A DNA stretch of 64,000 nucleotides from Algoriphagus sp. A40 (GTDB lineage Bacteria > Bacteroidota > Bacteroidia > Cytophagales > Cyclobacteriaceae), in assembly GCF_002002735.1 (NCBI RefSeq), contig NZ_MUNY01000036.1, positions 1 to 64,000 of the forward strand, given 5' to 3'. This document shows, in pieces, positions 44,235-54,383 of the stretch (positions are counted from its first letter, which is position 1; the number at the start of each line of letters is the position of its first letter). The notes beneath the pieces are model-generated. The model did not search any database and was not told the origin of the DNA. It saw only the letters and a program-made list of their open reading frames with translations. A program made the translations under genes and the position numbers.

Positions 44235-45443
44235 ATGGAGATTCCGAAGATTGACCTGAGCGAGTACGAATATACACTGCCCGATGAACGCATCGCTAAA
44301 TTTCCTCTGGAAAAGCGGGACGCCTCGAAGCTTTTGCATTATCGCGAAGGGGAAATCAGCCATTTTTATTTTTATGATATACCAGAACTGCTACCCGCAG
44401 ACACACTTTTAGTCTACAACGATACCAAAGTCATCCCGGCAAGGTTGATTTTCCAGCGGGAAACCGGGGCAAGAATTGAGATTTTCCTGCTTCAGCCAAT
44501 CGCCCCGACCACGGTCATTCCTGAAATCATGCTGGCAAAACATCCCGTCACTTGGGAAACAATGATCGGCAATGCCAAAAAATGGAAGGACGGGGAAATC
44601 TTAAAAGGGCGTGTTGCGATCAAGGATCAGGAGGTTGTACTGTCAGCCAAACTGATTTCCAGAGAAGAAAAGCAGGTGGAATTTTCCTGGGACAATCCGG
44701 ACATAGCATTTGTCGATCTGGTAGAGGCAAGCGGAGAAGTACCATTGCCTCCGTACCTCAACCGCAAACCCAACGAGGAGGACAAATCCCGTTATCAAAC
44801 TGTCTATTCCAAAAAAGAAGGAGCCGTGGCTGCACCTACTGCAGGACTGCATTTTACTGCAGAAGTTTTTGAGAAACTTCGGGCCAAAGGAACCCAGGAG
44901 GCTGAAGTAACTCTTCACGTCAGTGCAGGAACTTTCCAGCCGATCAAAGCTCAAAATGTGCTGGAGCATCCCATGCACAGTGAGCAGATTCAGTTGACCA
45001 AAGAAACAATACAGAAACTTTTGGCCCAAAAAGGAAAAACCGTGGCTGTGGGAACAACCTCAGTCCGGACTTTGGAAAGCCTCTTTTGGTATGGAGTAAA
45101 ACTGATTGAAGGAAAAGGTGAGGACTTTTTCATCCACAAACTTTTCCCCTATGAAAAAAGAGAAAATGTTCCTTCAAAAGTTGAAGCTCTTCAGGCGATT
45201 CTTATTCAAATGGAAAAGAATCAGGCTGAAACGGTATTGGGAAACACCGAAATATTCATTTTCCCGGGATATAGCTATCGGATGATCGAAGGCCTGATCA
45301 CCAATTTTCACCAACCGGGATCAACGTTGATTTTGCTGATTGCTACAATTCTTGGGGAAGATTGGAGAAAAGTCTATAGAGAGGCCTTGGAAAAAGACTA
45401 TCGCTTTTTGAGTTATGGTGACAGCAGTTTGCTTTGGGTGTAA
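44235..45443 (+). CDS. queA: S-adenosylmethionine:tRNA ribosyltransferase-isomerase QueA
   Basis: 402 aa from ATG 44235; an earlier ATG at 44190 would lengthen it by 15 unrelated residues. It makes epoxyqueuosine in tRNA. Motifs are YTLPDERIAKFPLEKRDASK, LLVYNDTKVIPARL, YQTVYSKKEGAVAAPTAGLH, HVSAGTFQPIKAQNV, VGTTSVRTLES and LITNFHQPGSTLILL. It is longer than E. coli QueA (about 356 aa), as is common in Bacteroidota. It diverges from menC. Confidence 0.95.
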   Translation: MEIPKIDLSEYEYTLPDERIAKFPLEKRDASKLLHYREGEISHFYFYDIPELLPADTLLVYNDTKVIPARLIFQRETGARIEIFLLQPIAPTTVIPEIMLAKHPVTWETMIGNAKKWKDGEILKGRVAIKDQEVVLSAKLISREEKQVEFSWDNPDIAFVDLVEASGEVPLPPYLNRKPNEEDKSRYQTVYSKKEGAVAAPTAGLHFTAEVFEKLRAKGTQEAEVTLHVSAGTFQPIKAQNVLEHPMHSEQIQLTKETIQKLLAQKGKTVAVGTTSVRTLESLFWYGVKLIEGKGEDFFIHKLFPYEKRENVPSKVEALQAILIQMEKNQAETVLGNTEIFIFPGYSYRMIEGLITNFHQPGSTLILLIATILGEDWRKVYREALEKDYRFLSYGDSSLLWV

Positions 45444-45511
45444 AATTAATCACAGCGACTAATTTCTTAAAAAAGTAAGTCTGGATTTAGTGAATTATCC
45501 GATCACTCTCC

Positions 45512-45519
45512 TATTTTTG
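45512..45519 (+). promoter_or_regulatory. Candidate -7 promoter element
   Basis: TATTTTTG fits the Bacteroidota -7 consensus TAnnTTTG exactly, 14 nt before the ATG of the next gene. The -33 region is only loosely matched (TTTAG). Confidence 0.3.
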
Positions 45520-45532
45520 AAAAAAACCAACT

Positions 45533-47077
45533 ATGAATCTGCTCAGGATATTTGTTTTTCCTATTGCGCTTTCCCTACTCCTTTTTTCCTGCAAAGAAGA
45601 CCCAAAACCTGATGGGAGAATTCCAATTACCATCACTGGGTTTTCACTGACTTCTTCCGCGGTTCCTGGGGGAAGGCTGACTGTGGACGGGGATTGGATC
45701 CACCCCTTTGGGGAAAAGATCAACTTGGTGTTTGTTTCAGAAGATCAAGTGAACCTTCCAATTACTATTAATCCTGATTTCAGTGGAGAATTGCCACAAA
45801 TACTGCTTCCTCCCGGCAACTACCACTACTATGGAAACACGGATATGCTCCAGATTTCCGAATTCCTTCCAATCGAAATTGAAGGAAACTTGCAGGTTAC
45901 CGAAGCTTCCAGTGTCCTACTCACCGGAAAAACGGAGTACCAACTGGTCAGCTTTTCAAAAGAAAATCTCAAAGAAGAAAGCCGGATCACCCAACCTCTG
46001 GAAAGCCCATTTTTCAGCAATGAGGACTATTACTATTCCTATGTCATGCCTGACCGAGTGTTAAAGGCTGAACTGATTTTTCAAAATGGCGAAAAGATCA
46101 ATTGGGCTCTGGATGCGAAGGCCTTTTTTCATAGCTCCTATTTCTTTCAGGCACCACCCAGTCAAAAGCCAGTTCCAGCTTTGAGCGATCCACAATTGGT
46201 TCTCGCCCGATCCATTGTCCAGATTGACTCGGATTTTATCCCTGATCAGATGCCGCTCTTTGGCCAGGTTCCTTTATCCTTAGAACTTCCTGAAGCCTCC
46301 GGGATGCAGTGGATCTCCAATCGACTTTTCGCGATCAATGACGGAGGAAACGGGGCTACTATGTATGAAATCGACTCCTACCACGGCCAGGAAATACGGA
46401 TTATCAAGATCACCAATGCCGAAAATATCGACTGGGAAGATATGGCAGTAAGTGGCAATTACCTGTATATCGGAGACTTTGGTAACAACCTGGGAAACAG
46501 AACCAATCTCCGGGTTTTGAGAGTGCCGGTTCAGGATATCCTGACCAAAAATGAAGTCCAAGCTGAATTAATCAACTTTAGCTACGACCGTCAAACTGGT
46601 ACGCCCAGCCCCGGAGGGGATCACCGCTTTGACTGCGAGGCGATGGTGTATCACGATGGACAACTACTCCTTTTTACCAAGCCGACCAATGGACTGGGAA
46701 GCGATATCTACACTCTCGATCCCTCACCAGGCACCCAAACTGCCAGATTTGCCGGAACAATGGAGACAGCAGGCTGGATCACAGGAGCTGATATGACCCC
46801 TGACGGAAAAAATCTGGTCTTCATTGGCTATGAAAACAAAGGAATTGCCTCCCAGGCCTTTCTTGGATTGATCGAAAATCCCCAACTGCCCGCACTGCCC
46901 GGTAATTCCCTGAAAACGATCCGTCTAGGAAGTGTGGCATTAACCAGTCAGACTGAAGGGATCACGATCAACCGGGATTTCAGGGTAAAAATTGCCGGAG
47001 AACAGATCAAACAAGGTGGTTTCACTGTTCCCCAGCTTTTATCAGAATTAGATCTAAAAGGGATTTTGGAAAATTAA
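45533..47077 (+). CDS. Beta-propeller-like lipoprotein
   Basis: 514 aa with lipobox LLLFSCKED. The N-terminal ~220 residues form an immunoglobulin/IPT-like beta region ([20 protein letters not shown]). The C-terminal ~290 residues look like a propeller ([60 protein letters not shown]). Function unknown; the second half resembles exported esterase/phytase-like propellers of Bacteroidota. It is convergent with pgi with a 4-nt overlap. Confidence 0.75.
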   Translation: MNLLRIFVFPIALSLLLFSCKEDPKPDGRIPITITGFSLTSSAVPGGRLTVDGDWIHPFGEKINLVFVSEDQVNLPITINPDFSGELPQILLPPGNYHYYGNTDMLQISEFLPIEIEGNLQVTEASSVLLTGKTEYQLVSFSKENLKEESRITQPLESPFFSNEDYYYSYVMPDRVLKAELIFQNGEKINWALDAKAFFHSSYFFQAPPSQKPVPALSDPQLVLARSIVQIDSDFIPDQMPLFGQVPLSLELPEASGMQWISNRLFAINDGGNGATMYEIDSYHGQEIRIIKITNAENIDWEDMAVSGNYLYIGDFGNNLGNRTNLRVLRVPVQDILTKNEVQAELINFSYDRQTGTPSPGGDHRFDCEAMVYHDGQLLLFTKPTNGLGSDIYTLDPSPGTQTARFAGTMETAGWITGADMTPDGKNLVFIGYENKGIASQAFLGLIENPQLPALPGNSLKTIRLGSVALTSQTEGITINRDFRVKIAGEQIKQGGFTVPQLLSELDLKGILEN

Positions 47078-48723
47078 CCCCTTCGCATGACCTTGTAGGC
47101 ATTGATCAAGCCATTGGTCGAACTGTCGTGAGAAGTCACTTCTTCCTCACCGATAAGCTCTGGTAGAATTCCATTGGCGAGCACTTTGCCCAGCTCCACA
47201 CCCCACTGATCAAAACTGAAGATGTTCCAAACCACACCCTGCACAAAGATTTTGTGCTCGTACATGGCGATCAACTGGCCCAGGGTATAAGGATTGATTT
47301 CCTTTACGAGAATAGAATTAGTCGGTCGGTTGCCTTCAAATACACGATGTGGAGCGATTTTCTCGATTTCTTCATCTGATTTACCGGCTTTCTTCATTTC
47401 AGCTTTTACCTCCTCAAGGGATTTTCCTTTCATCAGCGCTTCGGTCTGTGCAAAGAAATTCGAAAGCAGTTTCGGATGATGATCGCCAATTGGGTTATGG
47501 GAAATCGCCGGAGCGATAAAGTCGCAAGGGATCAAATGCGTTCCCTGATGGATCAATTGGTAGAAGGCATGCTGCCCGTTGGTACCGGGTTCTCCCCAGA
47601 TGATCGGGCCGGTGGTATAGGTGACTTTTTTGCCGTCACGGGTTACATATTTTCCGTTGCTCTCCATATTTCCCTGCTGGAAATAGGCCGCAAAACGGTG
47701 CATGTATTGGTCATAGGGCAAAATCGCTTCTGAGGTTGCACCTTGGAAATTGGTGTTCCAGATTCCGATCATGGCCAAGACCATCGGGATATTCCGCTCA
47801 AAAGCAGAATGGCGGAAATGCTCATCCATCGAATGGGCACCTGAAAGCAGTTTTTCGAAATTTTCGAAACCGATCACACAGGCAATAGGCAAGCCGATTG
47901 CAGACCAGAGGGAATACCTTCCTCCCACCCAGTCCCAAAAGGCAAACATATTGGCGGTATCGATTCCGAATGCTTCGACCGATTTTGCATTGGTGGAGAG
48001 CGCCACGAAATGTTTGGCTACGGCTGCTTCATTTTTTGCTTTGCCCAAAAACCAATCCCTCGCTGTATGGGCATTGGTCATGGTTTCCTGAGTGGTAAAA
48101 GTTTTGGAGGCGATGAAAAACAGGGTGGTTTCGGGATCGACTTTTTTCAGAGTTTCAGCAATATGGGTACCATCCACATTGGAAACAAAATAGATGTCAA
48201 GCTTTGGATTCTGAAATGGCTTCAGCGCCTCAGTAACCATCACAGGACCGAGGTCAGAACCACCGATGCCAATGTTGACCAAAGATTTGATGGGTTTACC
48301 AGTATAACCGAGCCATTTGCCGCCGTAGATTTGGTCGGCGAAGCTTTTCATTTGGGCCAAAACCGCATTCACATCCTGCATTACGTCTTTGCCATCTACA
48401 TAGACGGGATGACCCTTTCGGTTTCTCAAAGCCGTATGAAGCACAGCTCTGTTTTCGGTCTGGTTGATCGCCACACCGTTGAACATATCTTCAATGGCCT
48501 GCCGGATATTGGTCTCTCTTGCCAAATCCATCAAGGCAGAAAGAATCCCGTCAGAAATCCTGTTTTTGGAAAAATCAATCAAAAGATCCTCGAAATGGAT
48601 ACTGAATTCTTCAAAGCGTCCGGGATATTGAAAATGAGAGGCAATGGTGTGGTCTTTATGTTTTTTGACCAACTCCAAAAGCCTGGTCCAGGCTGGGGTT
48701 TCTGTAGGGTTGATTGCGTTCAT
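47074..48723 (-). CDS. pgi: Glucose-6-phosphate isomerase
   Basis: 549 aa from ATG at 48723, the usual Pgi length; the frame continues upstream to 48831 but those residues do not belong to the family. It interconverts glucose-6-P and fructose-6-P. Motifs are [71 protein letters not shown] and [17 protein letters not shown]. Monocistronic. Confidence 0.96.
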   Translation of the reverse strand: MNAINPTETPAWTRLLELVKKHKDHTIASHFQYPGRFEEFSIHFEDLLIDFSKNRISDGILSALMDLARETNIRQAIEDMFNGVAINQTENRAVLHTALRNRKGHPVYVDGKDVMQDVNAVLAQMKSFADQIYGGKWLGYTGKPIKSLVNIGIGGSDLGPVMVTEALKPFQNPKLDIYFVSNVDGTHIAETLKKVDPETTLFFIASKTFTTQETMTNAHTARDWFLGKAKNEAAVAKHFVALSTNAKSVEAFGIDTANMFAFWDWVGGRYSLWSAIGLPIACVIGFENFEKLLSGAHSMDEHFRHSAFERNIPMVLAMIGIWNTNFQGATSEAILPYDQYMHRFAAYFQQGNMESNGKYVTRDGKKVTYTTGPIIWGEPGTNGQHAFYQLIHQGTHLIPCDFIAPAISHNPIGDHHPKLLSNFFAQTEALMKGKSLEEVKAEMKKAGKSDEEIEKIAPHRVFEGNRPTNSILVKEINPYTLGQLIAMYEHKIFVQGVVWNIFSFDQWGVELGKVLANGILPELIGEEEVTSHDSSTNGLINAYKVMRRG

Positions 48724-48943
48724 GTTTGGGAATAGGTAAATGGCGTGAAGGACAAAAATAAGAGGATTCTGAAGGGAATGAAGGAAAAAAATGGTTGTGG
48801 AGTCAAAAATGGAGGACGGTATGGATAACATAGACTATTGTTACCGGATATCGTCCGCTAGCCTTTCCAAGAATTGTGAAAACTACTTGTCCAATTAACC
48901 TGCAAAGGCAGCAAGCAATTGCATTCGCCTAGGAAAATCCCAA

Positions 48944-49240
48944 CTATAATTTCAATTTCTCTGGATCTCTACGGCTATTAAATATTGTCAGAATGACGAT
49001 TGAAGACTTCTGAATTTCATAAAAAATCAGGTAATCGCGAACAATTTTTACCCGGACTTTTTCATCATCCGTCAATCTCCCAACTGTCGGATATTCTGAA
49101 ATAAACACTGTTGCTTCTCTAAAAAGGCTATTTAGCTTCCTACTGTAGCTTGAAGATTGGTTGTGTTCGATCCAGAATTCCAATATTTCTAAACGATCAT
49201 TTTTGGCTCGAAGCGACCAAACTACTTTTTGTTTAGCCAT
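48944..49240 (-). CDS. RelE/ParE family toxin
   Basis: 98 aa, canonical ParE/RelE size. WSLRAKNDRLEILEFWIEHN at the start, then EYPTVGRLTDDEKVRVKIVRDYLIFYEI and the C-terminal NSRRDPEKLKL match the fold. Members either poison gyrase (ParE) or cleave mRNA on the ribosome (RelE); sight alone cannot tell which. It overlaps the antitoxin gene by 19 nt, antitoxin first. Confidence 0.88.
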   Translation of the reverse strand: MAKQKVVWSLRAKNDRLEILEFWIEHNQSSSYSRKLNSLFREATVFISEYPTVGRLTDDEKVRVKIVRDYLIFYEIQKSSIVILTIFNSRRDPEKLKL

Positions 49241-49458
49241 TCTTCAATTTCCTTATTTACTTGATCGTCCGTAAAAAACTCTCCGTTTCTTACCTGTCCA
49301 CGAGCTTCCGCTATTGCAGCCTTTTGCACCGGGTTCAGCTTGAAAACTTCCGCATCATTATCCTGATTCAGAAAATTGTACATCTCCTCCAGCAATTCTC
49401 GATTGCTGGAAAGATTAATTTCAGCCACCAGTTTTTTCTTCAATTCTGCTGTTCCCAT
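49222..49458 (-). CDS. Antitoxin of the RelE/ParE pair
   Basis: 78 aa, acidic, helical (LKKKLVAEINLSSNRELLEE, KAAIAEARGQVRNGEFFTDD, ending VNKEIEEWLNKK). The C-terminal EARGQ...FxxxxxVxxEIEEWL pattern is typical of antitoxins paired with RelE/ParE toxins in Bacteroidota. It precedes and overlaps the toxin, the normal order for autoregulated TA operons. Confidence 0.82.
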   Translation of the reverse strand: MGTAELKKKLVAEINLSSNRELLEEMYNFLNQDNDAEVFKLNPVQKAAIAEARGQVRNGEFFTDDQVNKEIEEWLNKK

Positions 49459-49677
49459 GATCTTGTATTTTGTTGATTAAGATACGGAATTCCGGGAAAA
49501 CAAGGTTCATTCGATATCCCCGGGGCGAATTGCAAATTCCATTTGATAAAAAGTCGAATGAAGGAGTAAATTCCTATAGACCTGATTAAAAATTCAAAAA
49601 ACTAGTAGGCGAAAATCTTCAGAATTAATATTTTAAGAACCTGATTTAAGAAGTTCGGATTTTAATTACCCCTTTGT

Positions 49678-50427
49678 ATGGTTCAAAAGTATTTCCTGAT
49701 TACTCTACTGTGCTGGATGGCAATTTTTCCCAAAGTAAATGGACAAGAAAGAACGACTGTAAAACTTAACCAGCATTTCCAGGAAATAGTAGACACAGAT
49801 TCGGTTCACCACTTCTATACTAAAATGGAAACTTTGTCTAAGACCGGAGAAACAGTCACCTGGATTTTTGACCTCCAAAACAGAATGGTCAAGCAGTCCA
49901 AAAAGGGATTGAATCCGGCAGAAAACTACAACCAGGAAATCACGGAAACCTTTGATTCAACCAACCAACTCCTCAGCCAGCGAATTACCAACCTGGATAA
50001 TCGAAAGTATGTGGAATTTCACTACCGAGACGGTGTCAAAAGGGCACAAGTGATTTCCCTTGGAAATGACCTGTTTGAGATTTGGCGCAACAATCCGGAT
50101 AGCCTCTATACCAGTGACCACGATGATTTTGGGCCGGGATTGGACAAAAAGGAGTGGCATAATTACCTGGCAAGGAACCTGAAATATCCCAGTGAAGCCA
50201 GAAACTCCCGTGCTGAAGGGACTGTAATCCTTGCCATCCTAGTGAACGAAAATGGTGAAATAGAAGAATCTGAAGTAGCAAATGAGGCTTTTGTCAATCC
50301 TTACCTAGCCAAAGAAGCCCTGAGAGTACTTAGAATGTTCAATGGAAAATTCGCTCCGGCTATCAACCTAGAAGGCCAACCCGAAGCTAAGTGGATTACT
50401 ATACCGATTCGGTTTAAGCTGAGTTAA
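49678..50427 (+). CDS. Exported protein with TonB C-terminal-like domain (paralogue 1)
   Basis: 249 aa with signal peptide (FLITLLCWMAIFPKVNGQ). Residues ~25-150 are a beta-rich domain (VKLNQHFQEIVDTDSVHHFY...). The last ~90 residues match the TonB C-terminal fold: NLKYPSEARNSRAEGTVILA, then ILVNENGEIEESEVANEAF and AKEALRVLRMFNGKFAPAIN. There is no N-terminal transmembrane anchor or Pro-rich linker of true TonB, so it is not an energy transducer of the usual type. It is the first of three tandem paralogues. Confidence 0.78.
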   Translation: MVQKYFLITLLCWMAIFPKVNGQERTTVKLNQHFQEIVDTDSVHHFYTKMETLSKTGETVTWIFDLQNRMVKQSKKGLNPAENYNQEITETFDSTNQLLSQRITNLDNRKYVEFHYRDGVKRAQVISLGNDLFEIWRNNPDSLYTSDHDDFGPGLDKKEWHNYLARNLKYPSEARNSRAEGTVILAILVNENGEIEESEVANEAFVNPYLAKEALRVLRMFNGKFAPAINLEGQPEAKWITIPIRFKLS

Positions 50428-50479
50428 AACCTAATTTGAAATCTATTTTTGTTTGATAGTCTTCTGTATCACTTTCCCG

Positions 50480-51265
50480 ATGAAACCCACCCGATTTGTT
50501 TTGGCTTTGGCTGCATTATTTTGGACTTTTTGCTTAATGGCCCAAACCGACACCTCAATTCCACTCAACAAACACTATTTTGAGATTTATCCCGAAGATT
50601 CAGTAAACCATGTGTTTAACAAGCTGGTATCTTACAGCAAAGATTCAACAAAGCTCGAGCGGATTTTTACACGGGATGGGAAAATCCAACGGGTCGTGAT
50701 GACCAAGCCGCCAACAAAAGAATACCATGAGCAAGTCACCGACCAGTACAACGCCTACAATGAGCTGGAATGGAGGAGGACCGAAAATCTCCTCAACTCA
50801 AAATTTCTGACCCTGTACTATTTTGACAACAAGAAGGTCGGAGAGATACTATCGGAGTCGGACACGCTGTTTTTTGTTGCAAGAAATGGGGAAACCAAGC
50901 CCATCCAACAAAGCGTCAACGACTTTGAACCCATGATCGGGGGGAGCAAAGAAGACTGGAGCGAGTTCTTTGCAGCCAACATCAAACTGAGCGCAAAACT
51001 GTATTCGAAAGAGCCTGCAGAATATTGGATAGCAGTATTGGTCAATGAGTATGGCATAGTGAACCAAGTCGAGTGGGCCAATCATTTGGGCGGCAACCAA
51101 AAGATAGCCAGTCAGTTAATTCGGGTGCTCGAGCTCTGGGGTAATAACTTTTCTCCGGCTTTGGATCCCTTTGGCCATCCAGTGACCAAGTGGCTGCTTA
51201 TTCCTTTTAGGATGCGGGGAGGAATCAGCAGATCACTAAAAGTCCTCGATATCGATTCCTTTTAG
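50480..51265 (+). CDS. Exported paralogue 2 of the TonB-tail family
   Basis: 261 aa from ATG 50480 (TTG 50453 adds nine residues without a better signal). Signal peptide LALAALFWTFCLMAQ. It shares IPLNKHYFEI, EDSVNHVFNKLVSYS and DSTKLERIF with paralogue 3 almost word for word, and the same layout with paralogue 1. The C-terminal TonB-like region (WIAVLVNEYGIVNQVEWANH, RVLELWGNNFSPALDPFG) has lost the YPxxA motif. Function unknown. Confidence 0.72.
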   Translation: MKPTRFVLALAALFWTFCLMAQTDTSIPLNKHYFEIYPEDSVNHVFNKLVSYSKDSTKLERIFTRDGKIQRVVMTKPPTKEYHEQVTDQYNAYNELEWRRTENLLNSKFLTLYYFDNKKVGEILSESDTLFFVARNGETKPIQQSVNDFEPMIGGSKEDWSEFFAANIKLSAKLYSKEPAEYWIAVLVNEYGIVNQVEWANHLGGNQKIASQLIRVLELWGNNFSPALDPFGHPVTKWLLIPFRMRGGISRSLKVLDIDSF

Positions 51266-51323
51266 TGTTTACATCCTCGAATCTACGCACTGAATTTTAA
51301 GGAAAATTGTAAGAACACTCCTC

Positions 51324-52103
51324 ATGCATCGAATCCTTGTTTCACTGATTTTTGCCTTTTCCTTCATTGATTCTTTTTCTCAGAAAAATCCGGCAAAGAC
51401 TACTCCAATTCCGCTCAACAAGCACTATTTCGAGATCGGTGCCGAAGACTCAGCCGACCATGTCTATAACAAGCTGGTGTCTTATTCCCAAGATTCGACG
51501 AAGTTGGAGCGCATTTTCGCCCTTAACAACAAGGTCTCGAGAATCATCAGAACCTCTCCCAAGAAAGAAGACTTTCACGAAATGATCATCGAACAATACG
51601 ACTCCTACGGGAATCTCTTGTGGAAGGAAACCATCAATCAGGCAAATACAAAGTTCTTGAGAACTTACTTTTTTGATGGGCAGCAGGTAGCCCAAGTCTT
51701 GCACAATGGCAACCGGCAATACAGTATTCAGCGGTCGGGTGATGCTGAACCCAGGGAACTTTGGTACGATGATTTTTTTCCTAAAAATGTCCGGGTCAAA
51801 AAAGGTGAAGGACTTTTTTCCGGTTTGGGTTTTTCACTAGAAGGAAACGAATGGCCAGAAAAACAAACTTTGATTTATTACGGAATTTATGTCAATGAAA
51901 AAGGCGAAGCTGAAACCGTCGAATGGGTAAATCCGATGAGTTCTGAAGCAAAATTCGCTATCCCCTATCTAAAAACATTGGAACAATGGGCAGATAAATT
52001 TGATCCTGCAAAGGATGCCTTTGGCAATCCTGTTGGACAATGGCTATACCTGCATTTTCACATTGGTGGACCTAGGAGAGTGGACAAAATCATTTTTAAT
52101 TAG
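51324..52103 (+). CDS. Exported paralogue 3 of the TonB-tail family
   Basis: 259 aa with signal peptide (ILVSLIFAFSFIDSFSQ). Very close to paralogue 2 in its N-terminal domain (IPLNKHYFEIGAEDSADHVY, NKLVSYSQDSTKLERIF). The C-terminal domain is more divergent (YYGIYVNEKGEAETVEWVNP, LEQWADKFDPAKDAFGNPVG). The gap to paralogue 2 is 58 nt. The cluster probably arose by tandem duplication. Confidence 0.72.
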   Translation: MHRILVSLIFAFSFIDSFSQKNPAKTTPIPLNKHYFEIGAEDSADHVYNKLVSYSQDSTKLERIFALNNKVSRIIRTSPKKEDFHEMIIEQYDSYGNLLWKETINQANTKFLRTYFFDGQQVAQVLHNGNRQYSIQRSGDAEPRELWYDDFFPKNVRVKKGEGLFSGLGFSLEGNEWPEKQTLIYYGIYVNEKGEAETVEWVNPMSSEAKFAIPYLKTLEQWADKFDPAKDAFGNPVGQWLYLHFHIGGPRRVDKIIFN

Positions 52104-52324
52104 GCCAATAAGCTGAAAAACTGATTTGAGGTTCTTTGCCTCAATTTTGAAATGGTTCGGTAAAAGCCTTGCCCAAAAGAGATTGAGCCTTTGTCTAAAT
52201 CATTTCGCCTTGATATTTCAATCCCAAACTATTTCAGCTTCAATAGGATTCCAGATGCAATACCCAATTCCTTGCATTCCGATAATATCCCGATATTTTA
52301 GAGCTGCCATTGTGATCCCTCTGA

Positions 52325-53383
52325 ATGCTCCCACTCAAACTACTCACGCTATTTTTTATCCTCGCTACCTTCCTGCCGCTGATCAAACTTGACCACTGGT
52401 GGATCAGAATATTTGACTATCCCCGGTTTCAAAAACTCGTGGTTTTGTCGGTTCTGCTTGTTTTTTGGCTCATTTTAGGAAGAGATGATACTTGGTTTGT
52501 CGCCTGGTTAGGAAGCATTTTGGTGAGTTTGATTTACCTCGGATATTTAATTAAACCCTATTCAATTTTTGGGAAAAAGATGATTGACCGAGTTCGCTAT
52601 GATCCAAATAAAGGGATTCATCTAATTGTTGGAAATGTTTATCAGTTTAACCGGAAGTTTGAAAAAGCGCTCCGCCTCATCCGAAAAAAAGATCCTGACC
52701 TGGTCTTTTTGGTGGAAACCGATCAAGCATGGGCAAATGGGCTGGAACCTCTAAACAAATCCTATCCACACCGGATTTTGGTTCCCCTTGAAAATACCTA
52801 CGGATTGGTTCTCTACTCAAAATTCCCAATTCTGAGACAGGAAATTCAATACCTTATCGACAAAGAAATTCCCTCACTGGAAATCGATCTAAAATTAAGA
52901 AATGGGCGAATCATCACTGTTTATGCTATTCACCCCACTCCGCCTGTTCCTGGAGAGAACATGAGTAGCACTGACCGTGATGCTGAAATTTTGATTGTAG
53001 CACAAAAATCAAAAGCCAATCCCTTGCCTTCTCTTGTGATCGGCGACCTCAATGATGTAGCCTGGAGCCATACGACATCACTTTTTCTAAAAATCTCCGA
53101 AATGGCTGATCCACGCCGGGGGAGAGGATTTTTCAGCACCTTTCATGCAAACATACCCTTTTTCAGATGGCCTTTGGATCATGTGTTTTTAAGTAAGGAT
53201 TTTGGGCTTTCCCGAATCAGAGTGTTGCCTGGTTTCGGATCAGACCATTTCCCAATTGAATTGATGGCCATACTTACCAGAGAGGATACAACCGATACGG
53301 AAACAGCGTCAAACGAAGAGGAAATTGAGGCGAGGGCAAAAATCATCAAAGGCCATTCTAACCAAAAAGCCGATCAGAACTGA
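52325..53383 (+). CDS. Endonuclease/exonuclease/phosphatase family protein
   Basis: 352 aa. There are two or three N-terminal membrane helices (LKLLTLFFILATFLPLIKLD; LVVLSVLLVFWLILGRDDTW), then an EEP domain: LIVGNVYQFNRKFEKALRLI, DPDLVFLVETDQAW (Glu), TVYAIHPTPPVPGENMSSTD, LVIGDLNDVAWSH (Asp/Asn) and GFGSDHFPIELMAIL (Asp-His). It is a membrane-anchored hydrolase facing the periplasm, like other bacterial EEP proteins with N-terminal helices. Substrate unknown. Confidence 0.87.
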   Translation: MLPLKLLTLFFILATFLPLIKLDHWWIRIFDYPRFQKLVVLSVLLVFWLILGRDDTWFVAWLGSILVSLIYLGYLIKPYSIFGKKMIDRVRYDPNKGIHLIVGNVYQFNRKFEKALRLIRKKDPDLVFLVETDQAWANGLEPLNKSYPHRILVPLENTYGLVLYSKFPILRQEIQYLIDKEIPSLEIDLKLRNGRIITVYAIHPTPPVPGENMSSTDRDAEILIVAQKSKANPLPSLVIGDLNDVAWSHTTSLFLKISEMADPRRGRGFFSTFHANIPFFRWPLDHVFLSKDFGLSRIRVLPGFGSDHFPIELMAILTREDTTDTETASNEEEIEARAKIIKGHSNQKADQN

Positions 53384-53391
53384 CCGGCTTT
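53366..53391. terminator. Hairpin between EEP gene and mlaD
   Basis: Stem AAAGCCGATCAG/CTGACCGGCTTT (with two mismatches) overlapping the EEP stop and convergent with the Mla operon end. Confidence 0.55.
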
Positions 53392-53396
53392 CAAAT

Positions 53397-54383
53397 TTAA
53401 TTACCTTCTCCTGCTGCTTTGGCATCGGCTTTTGCTTTTCGCTTAAAACCTTTTTTGAACGGCCAGGTATATTCCAACGCTTCCATTCCTTTGTTCAGAT
53501 TGTAAGTAGCTGAGTCTGTATTTTCCAAAGTACTTCTCAGAGATTCTGCAAATGCTGAATCATTGAGCAGCATTCCCATTGAATTTTCTGTCGAATTAAG
53601 CTTGTCAGTGAGAGCCTTGAGTTCGTTGGTCAACTGTTCGGCATTTGCAGCTGTGGAATTTAGGCTTTCCATGCTTGATTTGAGGTCTTTCAAAATAGTA
53701 GTGTCTGTCACCAAGTCATTGAACAGATACCCTTTTTGATTCAGTTTTGCAGTAAAGGTATTCAGGTCATTGATCGTCCGGTTGGAGTTCACGGAAGCAC
53801 GGTCGAGGTTTACCAAAATTGATTTAAAATTTTCAGCCAAAGTAGAATCAGTCATCACAGCACCCACAATACCTTTTCCGGCTGCAATCTTTCCGGTTAG
53901 TTCCTTGAGATTCGCGGTGATTTCGACCAGGTTTTCATTGTTCACCTGAAGGGTCTCCATCATTTCGTCGGTATCCAAAGGCATAACCGCTTCCAGTCTG
54001 TCTCCGTCTTCAACTGCCGGAACTTCGGTGCTTCCTCCATAGATGACGATGATTTTATTTCCGATCAGACCATCCGAGCTGATGGTTGCCTTGGAATCCT
54101 TTCGGATGTAGCTGACCACCGCTTCCTCTACATTCATTTCCACTTCAACCTGTGAGTCTCCGTAGAAATTGATCTTTTTCACTGTTCCGATCTTGACACC
54201 CGAAAACCAGATGTTATTTCCCGTCTGAAGACCTCCGATGTCATCAAACACCGCCTTGAGTTGGATAGCCTTGACAAATTTCTTCTGTTGGCCGCCCAGT
54301 GTCAAAACACCAGCAACCAGGATCGCGATTCCGACAAAGACAAAAATGCCTACTATGACGGATCTTTTATTTTCACCTCTCAT
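53397..54383 (-). CDS. mlaD: MCE/MlaD family lipid-transport protein
   Basis: 328 aa with one N-terminal helix (VIVGIFVFVGIAILVAGVLT) and an MCE domain (LKAVFDDIGGLQTGNNIWFS, GVKIGTVKKINFYGDSQVEV, SDGLIGNKIIVIYGGS). A long C-terminal helical/coiled-coil tail with repeated LN..LN spacing follows. It forms the periplasmic hexameric ring of a phospholipid transporter. Its ATG overlaps the mlaF stop. It is the last gene of the mlaEFD operon; no mlaB or mlaC is present. Confidence 0.9.
   Translation of the reverse strand: MRGENKRSVIVGIFVFVGIAILVAGVLTLGGQQKKFVKAIQLKAVFDDIGGLQTGNNIWFSGVKIGTVKKINFYGDSQVEVEMNVEEAVVSYIRKDSKATISSDGLIGNKIIVIYGGSTEVPAVEDGDRLEAVMPLDTDEMMETLQVNNENLVEITANLKELTGKIAAGKGIVGAVMTDSTLAENFKSILVNLDRASVNSNRTINDLNTFTAKLNQKGYLFNDLVTDTTILKDLKSSMESLNSTAANAEQLTNELKALTDKLNSTENSMGMLLNDSAFAESLRSTLENTDSATYNLNKGMEALEYTWPFKKGFKRKAKADAKAAGEGN

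Noticed and set aside
48010..48735. 241-codon plus-strand open frame
   Set aside because: Antisense to pgi, whose motifs are unmistakable.
48724..48831. N-terminal extension of pgi by 36 residues
   Set aside because: The extension is hydrophobic and unrelated to glucose-6-phosphate isomerase; the ATG at 48723 gives the standard N-terminus.
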